Shown here piece by piece: positions 1-8,984 of a stretch of DNA of 64,000 bases (positions within the stretch are counted from its first letter, which is position 1; each line of letters starts with the position of its first letter). Source of the DNA: Tritrichomonas musculus (Eukaryota; Parabasalia; Tritrichomonadida; Tritrichomonadidae); assembly GCA_039105265.1 (NCBI GenBank), contig JAPFFF010000034.1, positions 1,240,001 through 1,304,000 of the forward strand. The letters run 5' to 3'. Under the pieces are notes generated by a model that had not been told where the DNA came from, searched no databases, and worked only from the letters and a program-made list of their open reading frames with translations. The position numbers and the translations under genes were made by a program.

Positions 1-1
1 A

Positions 2-514
2 ATGTATTCGATGTGGAATGAAGATGAAAATAATCCTTTTTATATTGACCTATCAATCAGCTTTCGTATAAGACCTTTTAAAAATGGAATACAAGATAAT
101 TCTGTTAATAGTATTTATGATTTAGCAGATGTATTTAATGTTGGTTTTGAACCTTTTCAAAATAATCCAAACAAATACATGGACTTAGAGAATCCTATTG
201 AAGACAAAAATGGGAATACTATTAGATATGAAGGTATATGGATGAGAGAAATACAATTTGAGGACGTGTGGGATAGAGTTAGTTGCAAAATATATTCATC
301 AATAGCAGAACAATCATCAAAAGGATATTTAGGAAATAGTAAAGTTATATTTAACCCAATCAAATACTTCAAGCTAAACTCAACTGATCAACGATTTTGG
401 ATAGAATTCTATTCAGGGCGTCATAATCAGATACCAGTAAAGATACCAAATAATGAATCCTTTTATATTGAAATGCAATTCATGCCATTCAATAAGAAAT
501 TGATGTATGTTTAA
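2..514 (+). CDS. Polinton protein, possibly virion-associated, unrecognised
   Basis: The frame of 170 residues begins at the very edge of the window, so the true start may lie further left. The product looks rich in beta strand with many aromatic residues and ends in a hydrophobic strand-like segment, a pattern also seen at the end of the penton candidate on the minus strand. I do not recognise a named domain. It stops 11 bases before the integrase start, in the same tight co-directional run as the integrase, packaging ATPase and capsid genes. That makes a structural role plausible but unproven. Confidence 0.5.
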   Translation: MYSMWNEDENNPFYIDLSISFRIRPFKNGIQDNSVNSIYDLADVFNVGFEPFQNNPNKYMDLENPIEDKNGNTIRYEGIWMREIQFEDVWDRVSCKIYSSIAEQSSKGYLGNSKVIFNPIKYFKLNSTDQRFWIEFYSGRHNQIPVKIPNNESFYIEMQFMPFNKKLMYV

Positions 515-525
515 GACTAATTTAA

Positions 526-1611
526 ATGAACAAAAAGCATTTTAAGACAATTAATGAGCTTCATTCTTTTTTTCCTTGGAGATCTGCCTCTAAATTTGTT
601 CCACTCGCAAAACGATATGGATTCACAGAAGAAGCCGCATTAGATTATTTAAGGAAGATAGTACATGATGTAAAGGTACCAAAGGCAAAGTTTATGAATA
701 TCTATTCTAAACACTCTGGAGGATATCAAATGGACACATTCATCAATGATAAGACAAAGGATGGTCTCAACTATTTGATGCTAATTAATATTAACACAAG
801 AAAAGCATATTGTTATCCAATGAAGGGGAAAGGTGCAAAAGAGGTAGCCCAGGCATTAAATAAATTTTTTGAGGACGAGCCAGATGTCTATTCGATAACA
901 TCAGACCAGGATGCTGCTTACTTGTCCAATGATGTATTACAGTTGATGAAGACCAAAAATATTGTTTACACTACTACCGAGGATAATAATCATAATGTAC
1001 TAGGTATCATAAATAGGTTCATGAGAACGATCAGAGACATGGTAGGCGAGAACCGGTTCATCAATGAGAAAGAAATGGATAGTTTAATAGATTCATACAA
1101 CAATTCTCCCCACAGGTCATTGGACTATAAGATACCAAACGAGATGACAGAGAAAGATGAAAAAGAATATGTAAAAACCAAGTCGCAAAACAATCCATAT
1201 GACTTTAAACCAAATGATAGAGTTAGAATTATTCAAGCCAAGGAGCCATTTTCGAAGCGCAGGAACAAGGTAAGCAAGGAAGCATATATAGTTGATTCAA
1301 AGGCTGGGAACCAATTTATAATTAAGTCCAAAGATGAGTCAATAGACAAACTCCCTGGTTATAGGTTAATCAAGACACAAAACAAAAATATTGCACAAAC
1401 ACTTAAGGGAGGCAAGAGAGGTATTGTGGAGAAGATTATTTCTTATGATACAACAAAGAACAAATATAAAATTAAATACAGCGAAGGAACAGAAGACATC
1501 ATACCGGCTAAAAATTTACGAGAAGGTGCTCCAACAAAGCTATCTAATCTTGAAGTGGATTACTGGTCAAAGAAGAAAAATATACCCAACAATATAAAGA
1601 AATGGATTTAA
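526..1611 (+). CDS. Polinton integrase (retroviral rve-type) with Tudor/chromo-like C-terminus
   Basis: The 361-residue product has an RNase H-fold integrase core. It has an acidic position in QMDTF near residue 70, a second in the SDQD motif near 127-129, then a helical region with PHRSL followed by a polar tail. Residues about 295-335 resemble a small SH3-like barrel of the chromo/Tudor kind, with RGIVEKI followed by a YKIKYSEG strand. Polinton integrases join the linear element DNA to the host genome, and such C-terminal modules are thought to guide target choice. The sequence TTTAAATG sits directly at the start codon. The next gene, the packaging ATPase, begins 10 bases after the stop. 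Confidence 0.87.
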   Translation: MNKKHFKTINELHSFFPWRSASKFVPLAKRYGFTEEAALDYLRKIVHDVKVPKAKFMNIYSKHSGGYQMDTFINDKTKDGLNYLMLININTRKAYCYPMKGKGAKEVAQALNKFFEDEPDVYSITSDQDAAYLSNDVLQLMKTKNIVYTTTEDNNHNVLGIINRFMRTIRDMVGENRFINEKEMDSLIDSYNNSPHRSLDYKIPNEMTEKDEKEYVKTKSQNNPYDFKPNDRVRIIQAKEPFSKRRNKVSKEAYIVDSKAGNQFIIKSKDESIDKLPGYRLIKTQNKNIAQTLKGGKRGIVEKIISYDTTKNKYKIKYSEGTEDIIPAKNLREGAPTKLSNLEVDYWSKKKNIPNNIKKWI

Positions 1612-1621
1612 CCACAAATAA

Positions 1622-2476
1622 ATGTCTAAACAAATAATGAAAGAAGTGGAATCCTTAATCCAAAAGACAATGAAGAAGAACCAGAAAGAGATAGAGGGAG
1701 CATTGATGAAGCCATTACATCCTTCATATCCATTTAGTACGAATGGAATTTATTTTCTTATTGGTAAACCAGGTGCAGGTAAGAGTTATTGGTTGTGGAA
1801 ACACATACTAATTACTGAACGTCTATTTAAGCATCCGTACTATCAAAAAATAATATTTTGCTCAAGTTCTGGAAAAGCAGACAAAACGGCTGAGGCAATG
1901 AGTAAAGAAGTAAAGACACCAATAGTATATCTTAATGAATCCCAATTGATGGATTACCTAAAGAAACACCTCAAAAGAAAAATAAAATATTATGCAATGG
2001 TTAAACATGTATTATCAAAAATGAAGGAAACAAATGAAGAAATGCAGAGACTTATAAACAAGCACTCCCTCCAAGAAATAGATGATAGAATAGTATATAT
2101 AGCCAATAAGTTAGTAAAATACCAAACCTCTTCTTACCCATATAATACACTAATAATATTGGATGACTGTGCAGGAAGCGATTTGTTAACACATAATAAT
2201 ACAGAATTCCTTAGACTATTAACCAAGACAAGACATTATAATATTACCTGCATCATGGCTATTCAGACAATCAGATTCGTACACATAAATGCAAAAAGAT
2301 TGGCCACGGATATCATATGCTATAGTGGATACTCAGAAGAAGATTTTACTTCCTTGCTTCAACAAACAAATAACAACCTTAATATCAAGAAGACGGTAAA
2401 AGAATATTTACAGCATAGAGATCTTCATTCAAAATTTATTATGAACATAACCGCCAATAAATATTACTTTGACTGA
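1622..2476 (+). CDS. Polinton FtsK/HerA-type genome-packaging ATPase
   Basis: The 284-residue product has a clear Walker A loop, GKPGAGKS, at residues 48-55. A hydrophobic strand ending in two acids (LIILDDCAG) near residue 178 is the Walker B. A Gln-bearing strand follows (IMAIQT), in the place of the usual sensor of this class. Size and motif order fit the A32-like packaging ATPases of Polintons and related large DNA viruses, which pump DNA into preformed capsids. It lies between the integrase and the putative capsid genes, the usual Polinton morphogenesis cluster. Confidence 0.87.
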   Translation: MSKQIMKEVESLIQKTMKKNQKEIEGALMKPLHPSYPFSTNGIYFLIGKPGAGKSYWLWKHILITERLFKHPYYQKIIFCSSSGKADKTAEAMSKEVKTPIVYLNESQLMDYLKKHLKRKIKYYAMVKHVLSKMKETNEEMQRLINKHSLQEIDDRIVYIANKLVKYQTSSYPYNTLIILDDCAGSDLLTHNNTEFLRLLTKTRHYNITCIMAIQTIRFVHINAKRLATDIICYSGYSEEDFTSLLQQTNNNLNIKKTVKEYLQHRDLHSKFIMNITANKYYFD

Positions 2477-2488
2477 TATTAAAAGACA

Positions 2489-2992
2489 ATGGAAGCAGTT
2501 TCTGATACAGGAAGGATTGAACAAAATTCTGGTGGTGGATTTTTTAATCGTGCATGGAATTCGGTAAAATCTGGTGTTGGTAAAGTAGGCAAATTCATTG
2601 GTGATAGTGCAGTTGGTAAAGCTGGTAAATGGGCTGGGAAAAATAAGGCACCAATATTAAATACTATAGGAGGAGCAACACAAGCTTTGGGAACAATAAC
2701 GGGTAATCCAGCAGCAATAGGTATAGGTAAAGGATTGACAACAATAGCAAGTGGAATAAAAGAAGGAGAAGTAAAGGCAGCATTAGAAAAGAATATAGCA
2801 GAAAGACAACCAAATCCGCTAGGTAGTAATGTAATGTATGCAGATTTTCCACGCATTCATTATTCAAGAAAGCCAGCTGCTTATAAAATATATCAGAACA
2901 GAAGTAAATATGTGGATGAAGCAGAAGCACATATAGCGAAATTGAATAAAAGAAAGAGAAAGAAATCAAGAAAAACAAAGAAAACTCAATAA
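2489..2992 (+). CDS. Polinton small Gly/Ala-rich protein, possible pVI-like minor capsid protein
   Basis: The 167-residue product has an N-terminal amphipathic, Gly/Ala/Lys-rich stretch at about residues 15-95, followed by a strongly basic tail ending in clustered Lys and Arg. A Gly-rich amphipathic segment next to the packaging ATPase recalls adenovirus pVI-like, membrane-active minor capsid proteins that Polintons often encode at this place. I base this on composition and position only, since no diagnostic motif is visible. It starts 12 bases after the ATPase gene and ends 31 bases before the next gene. The basic tail could bind DNA. Confidence 0.55.
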   Translation: MEAVSDTGRIEQNSGGGFFNRAWNSVKSGVGKVGKFIGDSAVGKAGKWAGKNKAPILNTIGGATQALGTITGNPAAIGIGKGLTTIASGIKEGEVKAALEKNIAERQPNPLGSNVMYADFPRIHYSRKPAAYKIYQNRSKYVDEAEAHIAKLNKRKRKKSRKTKKTQ

Positions 2993-3023
2993 AACTCAAT
3001 AAAATGATTTTTTTATCAATTAA

Positions 3024-3587
3024 ATGTCTAAGCATTTGACAGGATCAAAAAGATTACAAGTAATACAGAACTGGCTTAATGGTCGTGAGGACCCTGATTG
3101 GGATGTGCTTCCTACCAAAAAAGAAAACAAATATATAGTAAAAAGAAGAGAGCAACCATTAACAAAACCACCACCTGAACCATTAACTAAAACAGAAACG
3201 ATTGAAGAAAAAGTTGTTGGTCAGAATTCCGACCCACCTGAGGAAATACCAAAACCCAAAAAACCAATAATAGAAGGACAACCAAAACAAGTATATGATC
3301 CAACAATAAATATAGAAATACTAAACCAATTAAAGCTATTGGGTGAAGAGTTTAAAAACGAAAGGGCTAAGAAAGAACAGAAGAAAATGATAAAAGATGT
3401 AATACAAAAACAAATGAGAAAACCATATTATCCACAGTATACTCAGCCACAATACATAAACGCCTTGAGCCAAGAAGTCCAAGAACCAAATCAAATAGAA
3501 GACGAATCAGAAGAGGAACCAATACCAGTAATCCCACCTCAACCTATTCGTAGAAGGCGAAATAATATTTTCTCTGATATGATTTAA
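3024..3587 (+). CDS. Polinton Pro- and charge-rich protein, unrecognised
   Basis: This 187-residue product is not recognised. It is rich in Pro, Lys and Glu, with a proline-rich middle (residues about 45-95), a Lys-rich helix, and a C-terminal acid cluster followed by PPQP and four consecutive Arg. It looks largely disordered. It sits between the Gly/Ala-rich protein and the major capsid candidate, so a virion-assembly or scaffold role is possible. A T-run and AATTAAATG precede the start. Confidence 0.5.
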   Translation: MSKHLTGSKRLQVIQNWLNGREDPDWDVLPTKKENKYIVKRREQPLTKPPPEPLTKTETIEEKVVGQNSDPPEEIPKPKKPIIEGQPKQVYDPTINIEILNQLKLLGEEFKNERAKKEQKKMIKDVIQKQMRKPYYPQYTQPQYINALSQEVQEPNQIEDESEEEPIPVIPPQPIRRRRNNIFSDMI

Positions 3588-3618
3588 TTTGCTTTTGTTA
3601 TTTTTCTCAAAAGAAAAT

Positions 3619-5232
3619 ATGTTAAATCCAGAAATTGAACTAAGGACGTCAGCTGAAACATGTACCCAAATTGCTAGCTATTTTGATATTGTTGATAATT
3701 GTATAGCCTTGTCTGATACCAACAAGCAATACACAATTAGTCCTCAAACATCTTATTCTCCATCGCCTCCAATTCATAAAGGTTCATATACAAGTGCAAT
3801 TATATCACCTAACACAAACAATACAGCAGACATATATAATGGATTTATTAGAGCTGATATGGAGGTAAAGATTAAAGAGGCTGCTGGCAGTACGATTACG
3901 GCAGTAGAAGGCGATGGATATCATTTTAATAAAGTATGGTTTGGTTTCAAGGATGCTAGAGATGCTGTTGAGAAATATGAAATAGTTGCTAATGGTATCA
4001 CTATCTATACCCAGAACTTTGGTTGTGAAGAATCGTTCTTAACTGCATGTTGTGCGAATGAAACAACAAAGAGAGCAGATGTATATTCAAAGGCTAGACA
4101 TAAAGATATATGGAATGGTAAATCAGGCAGCAGAACAGGATTTATTGTTGATTGGGCAGAAAAATGGGAAGACAAAACATATAAAATTCATCTCAAAATC
4201 GATTTAAGAAGGTTCTTACCATTATCAAATATTAAATACCTTCCAGCATTCGCAGGCAAAATTGAACTCCGATTATTCTTTTCATGTGCTGGTATGGTAT
4301 GTTGTCCAATGGGTCCAGGAAAAGCCTTTGATTATGATTATAGTGTCAATTCAAAATATAAATTAAATGAAATTACTAATGAATTTATCCCAATTGGTGA
4401 ACCAATTAAAATGTATACTGATAAACCAACTGCTAAAGATGGAGTAACAGAACTTAAAGTAGAAGATAAAACATTTCAGGAAGTTGATTACTCCGTTACT
4501 GAGTGTTCATCTATTATCCCTTGCTTTGGTATAGAGGATAATATTTACTCTAGTCTAGTACAACGATATGCAGACCCAACTCATCCACTTACATTTCCAA
4601 CCCAAACGATATCTATTTACACTACTACTACTCCATTAAAGAACCCTAATGACAAGACTACTTGCACAATCACTCCTCGCTTTGTTGACTCAATTTACTT
4701 ATTATTTCCTGTGAAGCATACTCATCATACATATTTTAAGAATCCTAACTTTAAGTCCTTCCAATTAAACTGTGGAGGTTATGGTAACATTCCTGCAAAG
4801 CCATTTGGCACGACAGATGAATACCCAGAATTCTTAGAATATTGTCAAAACGCAATGAACGTGAATGGAGGACAAAGTGGTTTTAATAAGGAAGTGGTAA
4901 ACAGTTTAACTCATTGTGATAGAGATAAGACTACTAATAAACCTAAATTTGGTTATTCGATTGGAATTTATTCAAATGACAAGAGTAGTTTCTTTATCGG
5001 ATTACCTACAGAAACTGATAATACATATCAACAAGGATTAACCTCTTTGTCACCTATTAATTTTGAAATAAATGTAACACAAGAAACTGGTGACAATACA
5101 TATGCAAAAGCTACTCAAACCCCACCTTTAATTTGTCTCTTGTTTGATTCTTCTATATCTATCTTAGTTCAACCGAATGGCATGCCACCTTTAGTTCGCT
5201 TGGGCAATTATGATCTGACCTCAAGGGATTAA
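3619..5232 (+). CDS. Polinton major capsid protein candidate (double jelly-roll)
   Basis: The frame opens at 3589, but the Met at 3619 is the more likely start. It follows an A-rich leader, and the preceding residues are a hydrophobic run encoded by the upstream T-rich spacer. The product has about 537 residues, is rich in beta strand and has no transmembrane segment. Its length, position after the ATPase and minor-capsid cluster, and alternating strand/loop pattern fit the double jelly-roll major capsid protein of Polintons. The call is by size, order and composition; a structure prediction would settle it. Confidence 0.62.
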   Translation: MLNPEIELRTSAETCTQIASYFDIVDNCIALSDTNKQYTISPQTSYSPSPPIHKGSYTSAIISPNTNNTADIYNGFIRADMEVKIKEAAGSTITAVEGDGYHFNKVWFGFKDARDAVEKYEIVANGITIYTQNFGCEESFLTACCANETTKRADVYSKARHKDIWNGKSGSRTGFIVDWAEKWEDKTYKIHLKIDLRRFLPLSNIKYLPAFAGKIELRLFFSCAGMVCCPMGPGKAFDYDYSVNSKYKLNEITNEFIPIGEPIKMYTDKPTAKDGVTELKVEDKTFQEVDYSVTECSSIIPCFGIEDNIYSSLVQRYADPTHPLTFPTQTISIYTTTTPLKNPNDKTTCTITPRFVDSIYLLFPVKHTHHTYFKNPNFKSFQLNCGGYGNIPAKPFGTTDEYPEFLEYCQNAMNVNGGQSGFNKEVVNSLTHCDRDKTTNKPKFGYSIGIYSNDKSSFFIGLPTETDNTYQQGLTSLSPINFEINVTQETGDNTYAKATQTPPLICLLFDSSISILVQPNGMPPLVRLGNYDLTSRD

Positions 5233-5259
5233 GTAACAAAAATAATTGCGTCTTTCTAT

Positions 5260-5300
5260 TTTAATTATATTTTTTTATTATCACTATACATAAATACAAA
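5260..5300 (+). promoter_or_regulatory. Putative promoter of the HNH gene: T-rich box plus initiator
   Basis: A box reading TTTTAATTATATTTTTTT is followed by TCACT at 5281-5285, a match to the trichomonad initiator TCA(C/T)(T/A). The A of the initiator lies 18 bases before the ATG, the short leader typical of this group. The same T-rich box recurs at about 5908-5930, before the next small gene. Confidence 0.45.
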
Positions 5301-5903
5301 ATGACAGAAGAACAAGTTATAGATTTTGTTACGCTCAAAGATTTTGAAAATGAATATGAAATACTGAATCAGTACCCCTACACCATTCGTAGAAAGAAAG
5401 ATCATTATGTCGTGAAGGAAAGTATTAACAAAAGTAATGGATATGTTCAGGTAAATTTAAGTGGAAAGCCATATCAAAAGCATAGGATTATAGCCAAACA
5501 GTTCATACCAAACCCAAATGACTTGCCTTTCATTGATCATATTTCACGTGACAGAACAGATTATCATTTATCGAACTTACGTTGGGTGTCAGCAAGTGAA
5601 AATAACAGAAATGCTTCAGGAAGACACGGAGTTTCATATGAATTTATAGACAATATACCAGACGAAGCAATTGTTATTACTCACTATGATTTAAGGAATG
5701 AAAGAAGATATTTTGCTGAAAATAAGTATTATTACTATTATGATGAAGATATATTCTATGAACGAATAACTGATGATGTTTATAGAGTTATGCACATTAA
5801 TACAGCTAAAAGTGGTAGAAAATTCATTGCGACAAGAGATATAAATAATAAGCAAACAACATTCTACATCCATACTTTCAAACAACAATACGGATTAGAC
5901 TAA
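5301..5903 (+). CDS. HNH endonuclease with NUMOD4-like N-terminus
   Basis: The 200-residue product carries an HNH nuclease core. It has HR at residues 61-62, AKQFIPNP just after, DH at 79-80, and SNLRWVSASENNRN at about 91-104, matching the H, DH and N positions of the family. The N-terminal 60 residues resemble the NUMOD4-type region often placed before HNH domains of phage and virus homing endonucleases. It is free-standing between capsid and orphan genes, so it could be a homing-type passenger. The C-terminal 90 residues, rich in Tyr, are not recognised. Confidence 0.8.
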   Translation: MTEEQVIDFVTLKDFENEYEILNQYPYTIRRKKDHYVVKESINKSNGYVQVNLSGKPYQKHRIIAKQFIPNPNDLPFIDHISRDRTDYHLSNLRWVSASENNRNASGRHGVSYEFIDNIPDEAIVITHYDLRNERRYFAENKYYYYYDEDIFYERITDDVYRVMHINTAKSGRKFIATRDINNKQTTFYIHTFKQQYGLD

Positions 5904-5940
5904 AAAAATTTTAATTATATTTTTTTTATTTCCATACAAA

Positions 5941-6389
5941 ATGCAAGACCAATATAAAGTATATGATTACATCAATAATGTTATTTCCCTCGCTGATAAC
6001 CCAGAAGATTTTAAGGAAAGTAATTTCGCTATATTTGTGATCGATACCCAATTCAACTTTCAAAAAATAAATATTTAGCAAAAGTCATCTACATATCAAT
6101 TAAGGCGGACAAGAACGTATGGAGGATATATCCGGACAAAATTAAGGAATATGATATAGAACACATAGTATTAAATACTAACTCAAGAAGGAAAATTAAT
6201 TATAAAATGAATGAGTTTTTTGTTAATGGTTCAAATAAGGAACAAAATTATGAGGAATACAGTTATTACAATTATTCAATAGAATTAGCATCCAAAAAGA
6301 CTAAAACAATGATAGAGGAATTACGTAAGAAATATGAATTAAATACACCTGAACTATTTATAGGTGAACATCAAGAGCTAGTTCTGTAA
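5941..6389 (+). pseudogene. Broken small Polinton gene
   Basis: A start codon follows a T-rich box like that of the HNH gene, and protein-like sequence runs across this interval to a stop at 6389, but not as one intact gene. It looks broken, with about one or two breaks. The predicted content is polar and rich in Tyr, Asn and Lys. No domain is recognised. Alternatively, the last 60 codons (6207-6389) are a separate tiny gene. Confidence 0.4.
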
Positions 6390-6427
6390 GTCGGAATCTC
6401 GACTGACCAATTTTTTTTGAAAAAGAA

Positions 6428-6856
6428 ATGAATAAGTACGGAAAACCCAATTCAACAACAGTTGGAGCAGAGGGGACAATGTTTAATGAAGGAACTAAGA
6501 CTGAGAAGACAATAGAGTTTAATCACTTTGGCATATTTTCTAATGACAATACTTACGCAGTTACGTTTAACCCAAGAATTAATAGACCACCAACAAAGTA
6601 TATGGAAAACAAACCAGTCAAACCACCAAAGAGTAATCAACATAAAACAAAACCATTGCACGAACCACCTGTTAGCATTACAGATGGAGGGTATTATTTA
6701 AAGAAAGATAAAGCACCCAAAGCCCCTATTCTTCCTCCATACTTAAAGAAACCAGAGAAATTAGGAGAAATACAAGGTAGAGCGGATGAAAGAAATAAAG
6801 GAAGGATTGGATACTTTAAACCAATTAATGTTAAGCAAGCTAATATTCATTACTGA
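6428..6856 (+). CDS. Polinton orphan protein, Pro/Lys-rich
   Basis: This 142-residue product is not recognised. It is polar, rich in Pro, Lys and Asn (for example KPVKPPKSNQ), and probably poorly ordered. A T8 run and A-rich leader lie directly before the ATG. It is the first of three small co-directional genes with 28- and 29-base spacers, which suggests a functional group of accessory genes. Confidence 0.45.
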   Translation: MNKYGKPNSTTVGAEGTMFNEGTKTEKTIEFNHFGIFSNDNTYAVTFNPRINRPPTKYMENKPVKPPKSNQHKTKPLHEPPVSITDGGYYLKKDKAPKAPILPPYLKKPEKLGEIQGRADERNKGRIGYFKPINVKQANIHY

Positions 6857-6884
6857 TTGATTATCAACTTTTTTTCGAAAGGAA

Positions 6885-7412
6885 ATGATAAAGAAGAGAT
6901 CCAACAATGCTGGAGTTAACGCGAACGTTTCATTAGAACCTCAAGCAGCAGCACAGTCAACAAGCAATATAAATAATAATATTATTATAAACAAAAGGGA
7001 TGATGGAAAAGAAGAAATTGTTATCACTCGTAATGTTGAATTAGAAGAGAATCAAGAAGAAGAAACAAAGGATGTTAAGTACGTGATACTTGAAACGTAT
7101 GCAAAAATATTGTTAGACCAAGACAAAGCATTATTATCCAACTTAATATCAAAGAATTGTATAATTGTCCCTGTTACTGCCTTATCTAATATAATTAAAA
7201 CAATTATTAAGGCGGAGGTGGTAGAAATAAGTCTTGATGAGGATGTAGGTTGTTGTGCAGGGAAAGCTAATCCAATACGTAAGATAGATTCCATTAAGAT
7301 AGTAAATGATAATGGAGAAGTATGTACTGATTTCAAACAAGTATATAACAAAGAATATAATGAACTAGTTAACAAATATCATCTGTGTCTTAAGTATGCA
7401 GTTAATATGTAA
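6885..7412 (+). CDS. Polinton orphan protein with acidic linker
   Basis: This 175-residue product is not recognised. The N-terminal 45 residues are low-complexity (Ala, Asn, Gln). An acidic linker with EENQEEE follows, and then a compact-looking part of about 110 residues with several Ile/Val strands and a CC pair near residue 123. A T7 run and A-rich leader precede the ATG. No close family came to mind; a DNA-binding or virion role would be a guess. Confidence 0.45.
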   Translation: MIKKRSNNAGVNANVSLEPQAAAQSTSNINNNIIINKRDDGKEEIVITRNVELEENQEEETKDVKYVILETYAKILLDQDKALLSNLISKNCIIVPVTALSNIIKTIIKAEVVEISLDEDVGCCAGKANPIRKIDSIKIVNDNGEVCTDFKQVYNKEYNELVNKYHLCLKYAVNM

Positions 7413-7441
7413 TTATTATTTGTTTTTTTATTTTTATCAAA

Positions 7442-7726
7442 ATGACGAGTAAAATAGACCTAAACCAATTCAAGAAAACAGAAGTAATAAAGAAATTGTC
7501 CAAATCGAAGTCAAGTGAGAATCTGAAAGAAATAGTTGATACTCCGAAAAGAGGCAGGAAGAGTAAATATAATACCCCTGAAGAAAGACTTGAAGCCAGA
7601 CGACAACAACAAAAAGAATATAGACAAAGAAAGAAGCAAGAGTTAGAGGAATTGAAGAAAATTGCTCAATTCGCTGCGAGCACTCGCGAAGCTCAAATGG
7701 TTACTGCTGAGAAGAAAGAAGCATGA
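7442..7726 (+). CDS. Small basic protein with AT-hook-like motif
   Basis: The 94-residue product is strongly basic. Residues 36-41 read KRGRKS, resembling an AT-hook core, and residues 48-75 form a long Arg/Gln/Glu/Lys-rich helix like a bZIP basic region without a clear leucine zipper. I infer DNA binding. Its stop is followed at once by the inverted and palindromic repeats at 7732-7889, which makes it a candidate binder of those sites, but nothing in the sequence proves that. Confidence 0.5.
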   Translation: MTSKIDLNQFKKTEVIKKLSKSKSSENLKEIVDTPKRGRKSKYNTPEERLEARRQQQKEYRQRKKQELEELKKIAQFAASTREAQMVTAEKKEA

Positions 7727-7731
7727 AAACA

Positions 7732-7889
7732 AAAAATCTTCATCTTATTTTTGGTTTGGGTGAACAGGTGAACTGTCACCACATTTTTGTCACCTTCAGA
7801 GTCATCTGATAAACAAAAATATAAGATGATTTTTAGTATTTTTGATCATTAGGTGAAGAGGTGAATTGTCACCTATTTTTTGTCACCTT
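7732..7889. repeat. Left arm of a nested inverted repeat with GGTGA-N4-TCACC palindromes
   Basis: Bases 7732-7757 are the exact reverse complement of 9035-9060 (26 of 26). Bases 7851-7889 are the exact reverse complement of 8985-9023 (39 of 39). Each 39-base arm contains the palindrome GGTGAATTGTCACC. A diverged third copy lies at about 7759-7797. The inner arm runs to the stop codon of the 350-residue minus-strand gene. Confidence 0.85.
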
Positions 7890-8941
7890 CACACTCTATT
7901 CACATATTGTGTCCTATGAACGTTTGTTATCTTCCATTTACCTGTCTGTTCGAGTCTATCTGTTAATTCAGCAAAGGTTAATTTTTGTCCAAACTCTTTG
8001 GCATATCTCTGCTGAACATCCTTTAATAATAATCTATCAATGCTTGGATAATTGTTCTGCATAAACTTGGCTAAATCGTAATCAGACTCATCAAACTGCC
8101 TATCGATTTCTTCCTGTTCAGCTCTCATACGTTGAACTTCACGCAAAGTATATTCATATAATCTCTGTTTGGCCTCACACTTACTGCAACGTTTATTGGA
8201 ACTTGAATTGATATTAAATATTTTAGTATTAATCCTCGTAATACAGCATCTAAGCTTCAATAAGGTATTGTAATCAATATGAAATTCATTAACCTTACTT
8301 CTTAAGCTCTCATGATTATTATTGTTTTCCATATCATACCAGTAATAACAGAATACATCATATATACAGTTAGCGTATCTTTCAATAAACTCTTTATATT
8401 TCTCAAAGTCTTCACTCTCCAAAAGTTCACTTGTACTCATCACTACTTTATCGCACTTCTCATTCATAGCATTGTGGTCACAATAATAACCAACAAACTG
8501 TACATTCATTTTACGTAGAAACTTCTTAAGTTCTGCACTATCTGTCTTTAATACTTCTATTTCATTAAATATTGGTTCAAATGGTTTTGTTTGTGATATT
8601 GGCATTATCTTTGGAAGACTTGAAATCATAGTGAAAACGTCTTTGATATATTTATTGTTGTGCTCAAACTTAACATCATAGGCATCAGGATTATAGTTAT
8701 TGGTTAGCAAATCCCTCATAATCATTCTCTTTGTGTTTAATTCCTTCTCACAACTAACTTCCACAAGAGGCTTAATAGGGTTTCCATGAATATCATAATA
8801 CTTATCAACTTTCCCATTTACATCAGATATTGGTTTAGGTATTAGGTTAACAAGATATTCATTAACATTGAAGTCACTCGCGTTCTCCGAGTGTCGAACG
8901 AGGCAAGAGGGTTCAGCTTGTGTATTAGTTTGCGCTATCAT
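7889..8941 (-). CDS. Unrecognised 350-residue Polinton gene inside an inverted repeat
   Basis: The product is not recognised. It is mostly helical and charged. It has one CSKC pair near residue 255, a long charged coiled-coil-like helix after it (EVQRMRAEQEEIDRQFDESD), and a compact C-terminal part of about 60 residues with QRYAKEFGQKLTFAELTDRL, which looks like a winged-helix or replication-accessory fold. It lies just downstream of the DNA polymerase gene on the same strand, 117 bases from its stop, so a replication-linked role is plausible. Both ends of the gene are bordered by perfect inverted repeats, so it could also be a captured cassette. Confidence 0.5.
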   Translation of the reverse strand: MIAQTNTQAEPSCLVRHSENASDFNVNEYLVNLIPKPISDVNGKVDKYYDIHGNPIKPLVEVSCEKELNTKRMIMRDLLTNNYNPDAYDVKFEHNNKYIKDVFTMISSLPKIMPISQTKPFEPIFNEIEVLKTDSAELKKFLRKMNVQFVGYYCDHNAMNEKCDKVVMSTSELLESEDFEKYKEFIERYANCIYDVFCYYWYDMENNNNHESLRSKVNEFHIDYNTLLKLRCCITRINTKIFNINSSSNKRCSKCEAKQRLYEYTLREVQRMRAEQEEIDRQFDESDYDLAKFMQNNYPSIDRLLLKDVQQRYAKEFGQKLTFAELTDRLEQTGKWKITNVHRTQYVNRV

Positions 8942-8984
8942 TAGGTTTATGTAAATGGAAGATAAAAATTAACTAAAAAAAATA

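Noticed and set aside
8312-8518. Plus-strand frames inside the minus-strand Polinton genes
   Set aside because: They lie wholly within well-supported genes on the other strand and resemble no protein.
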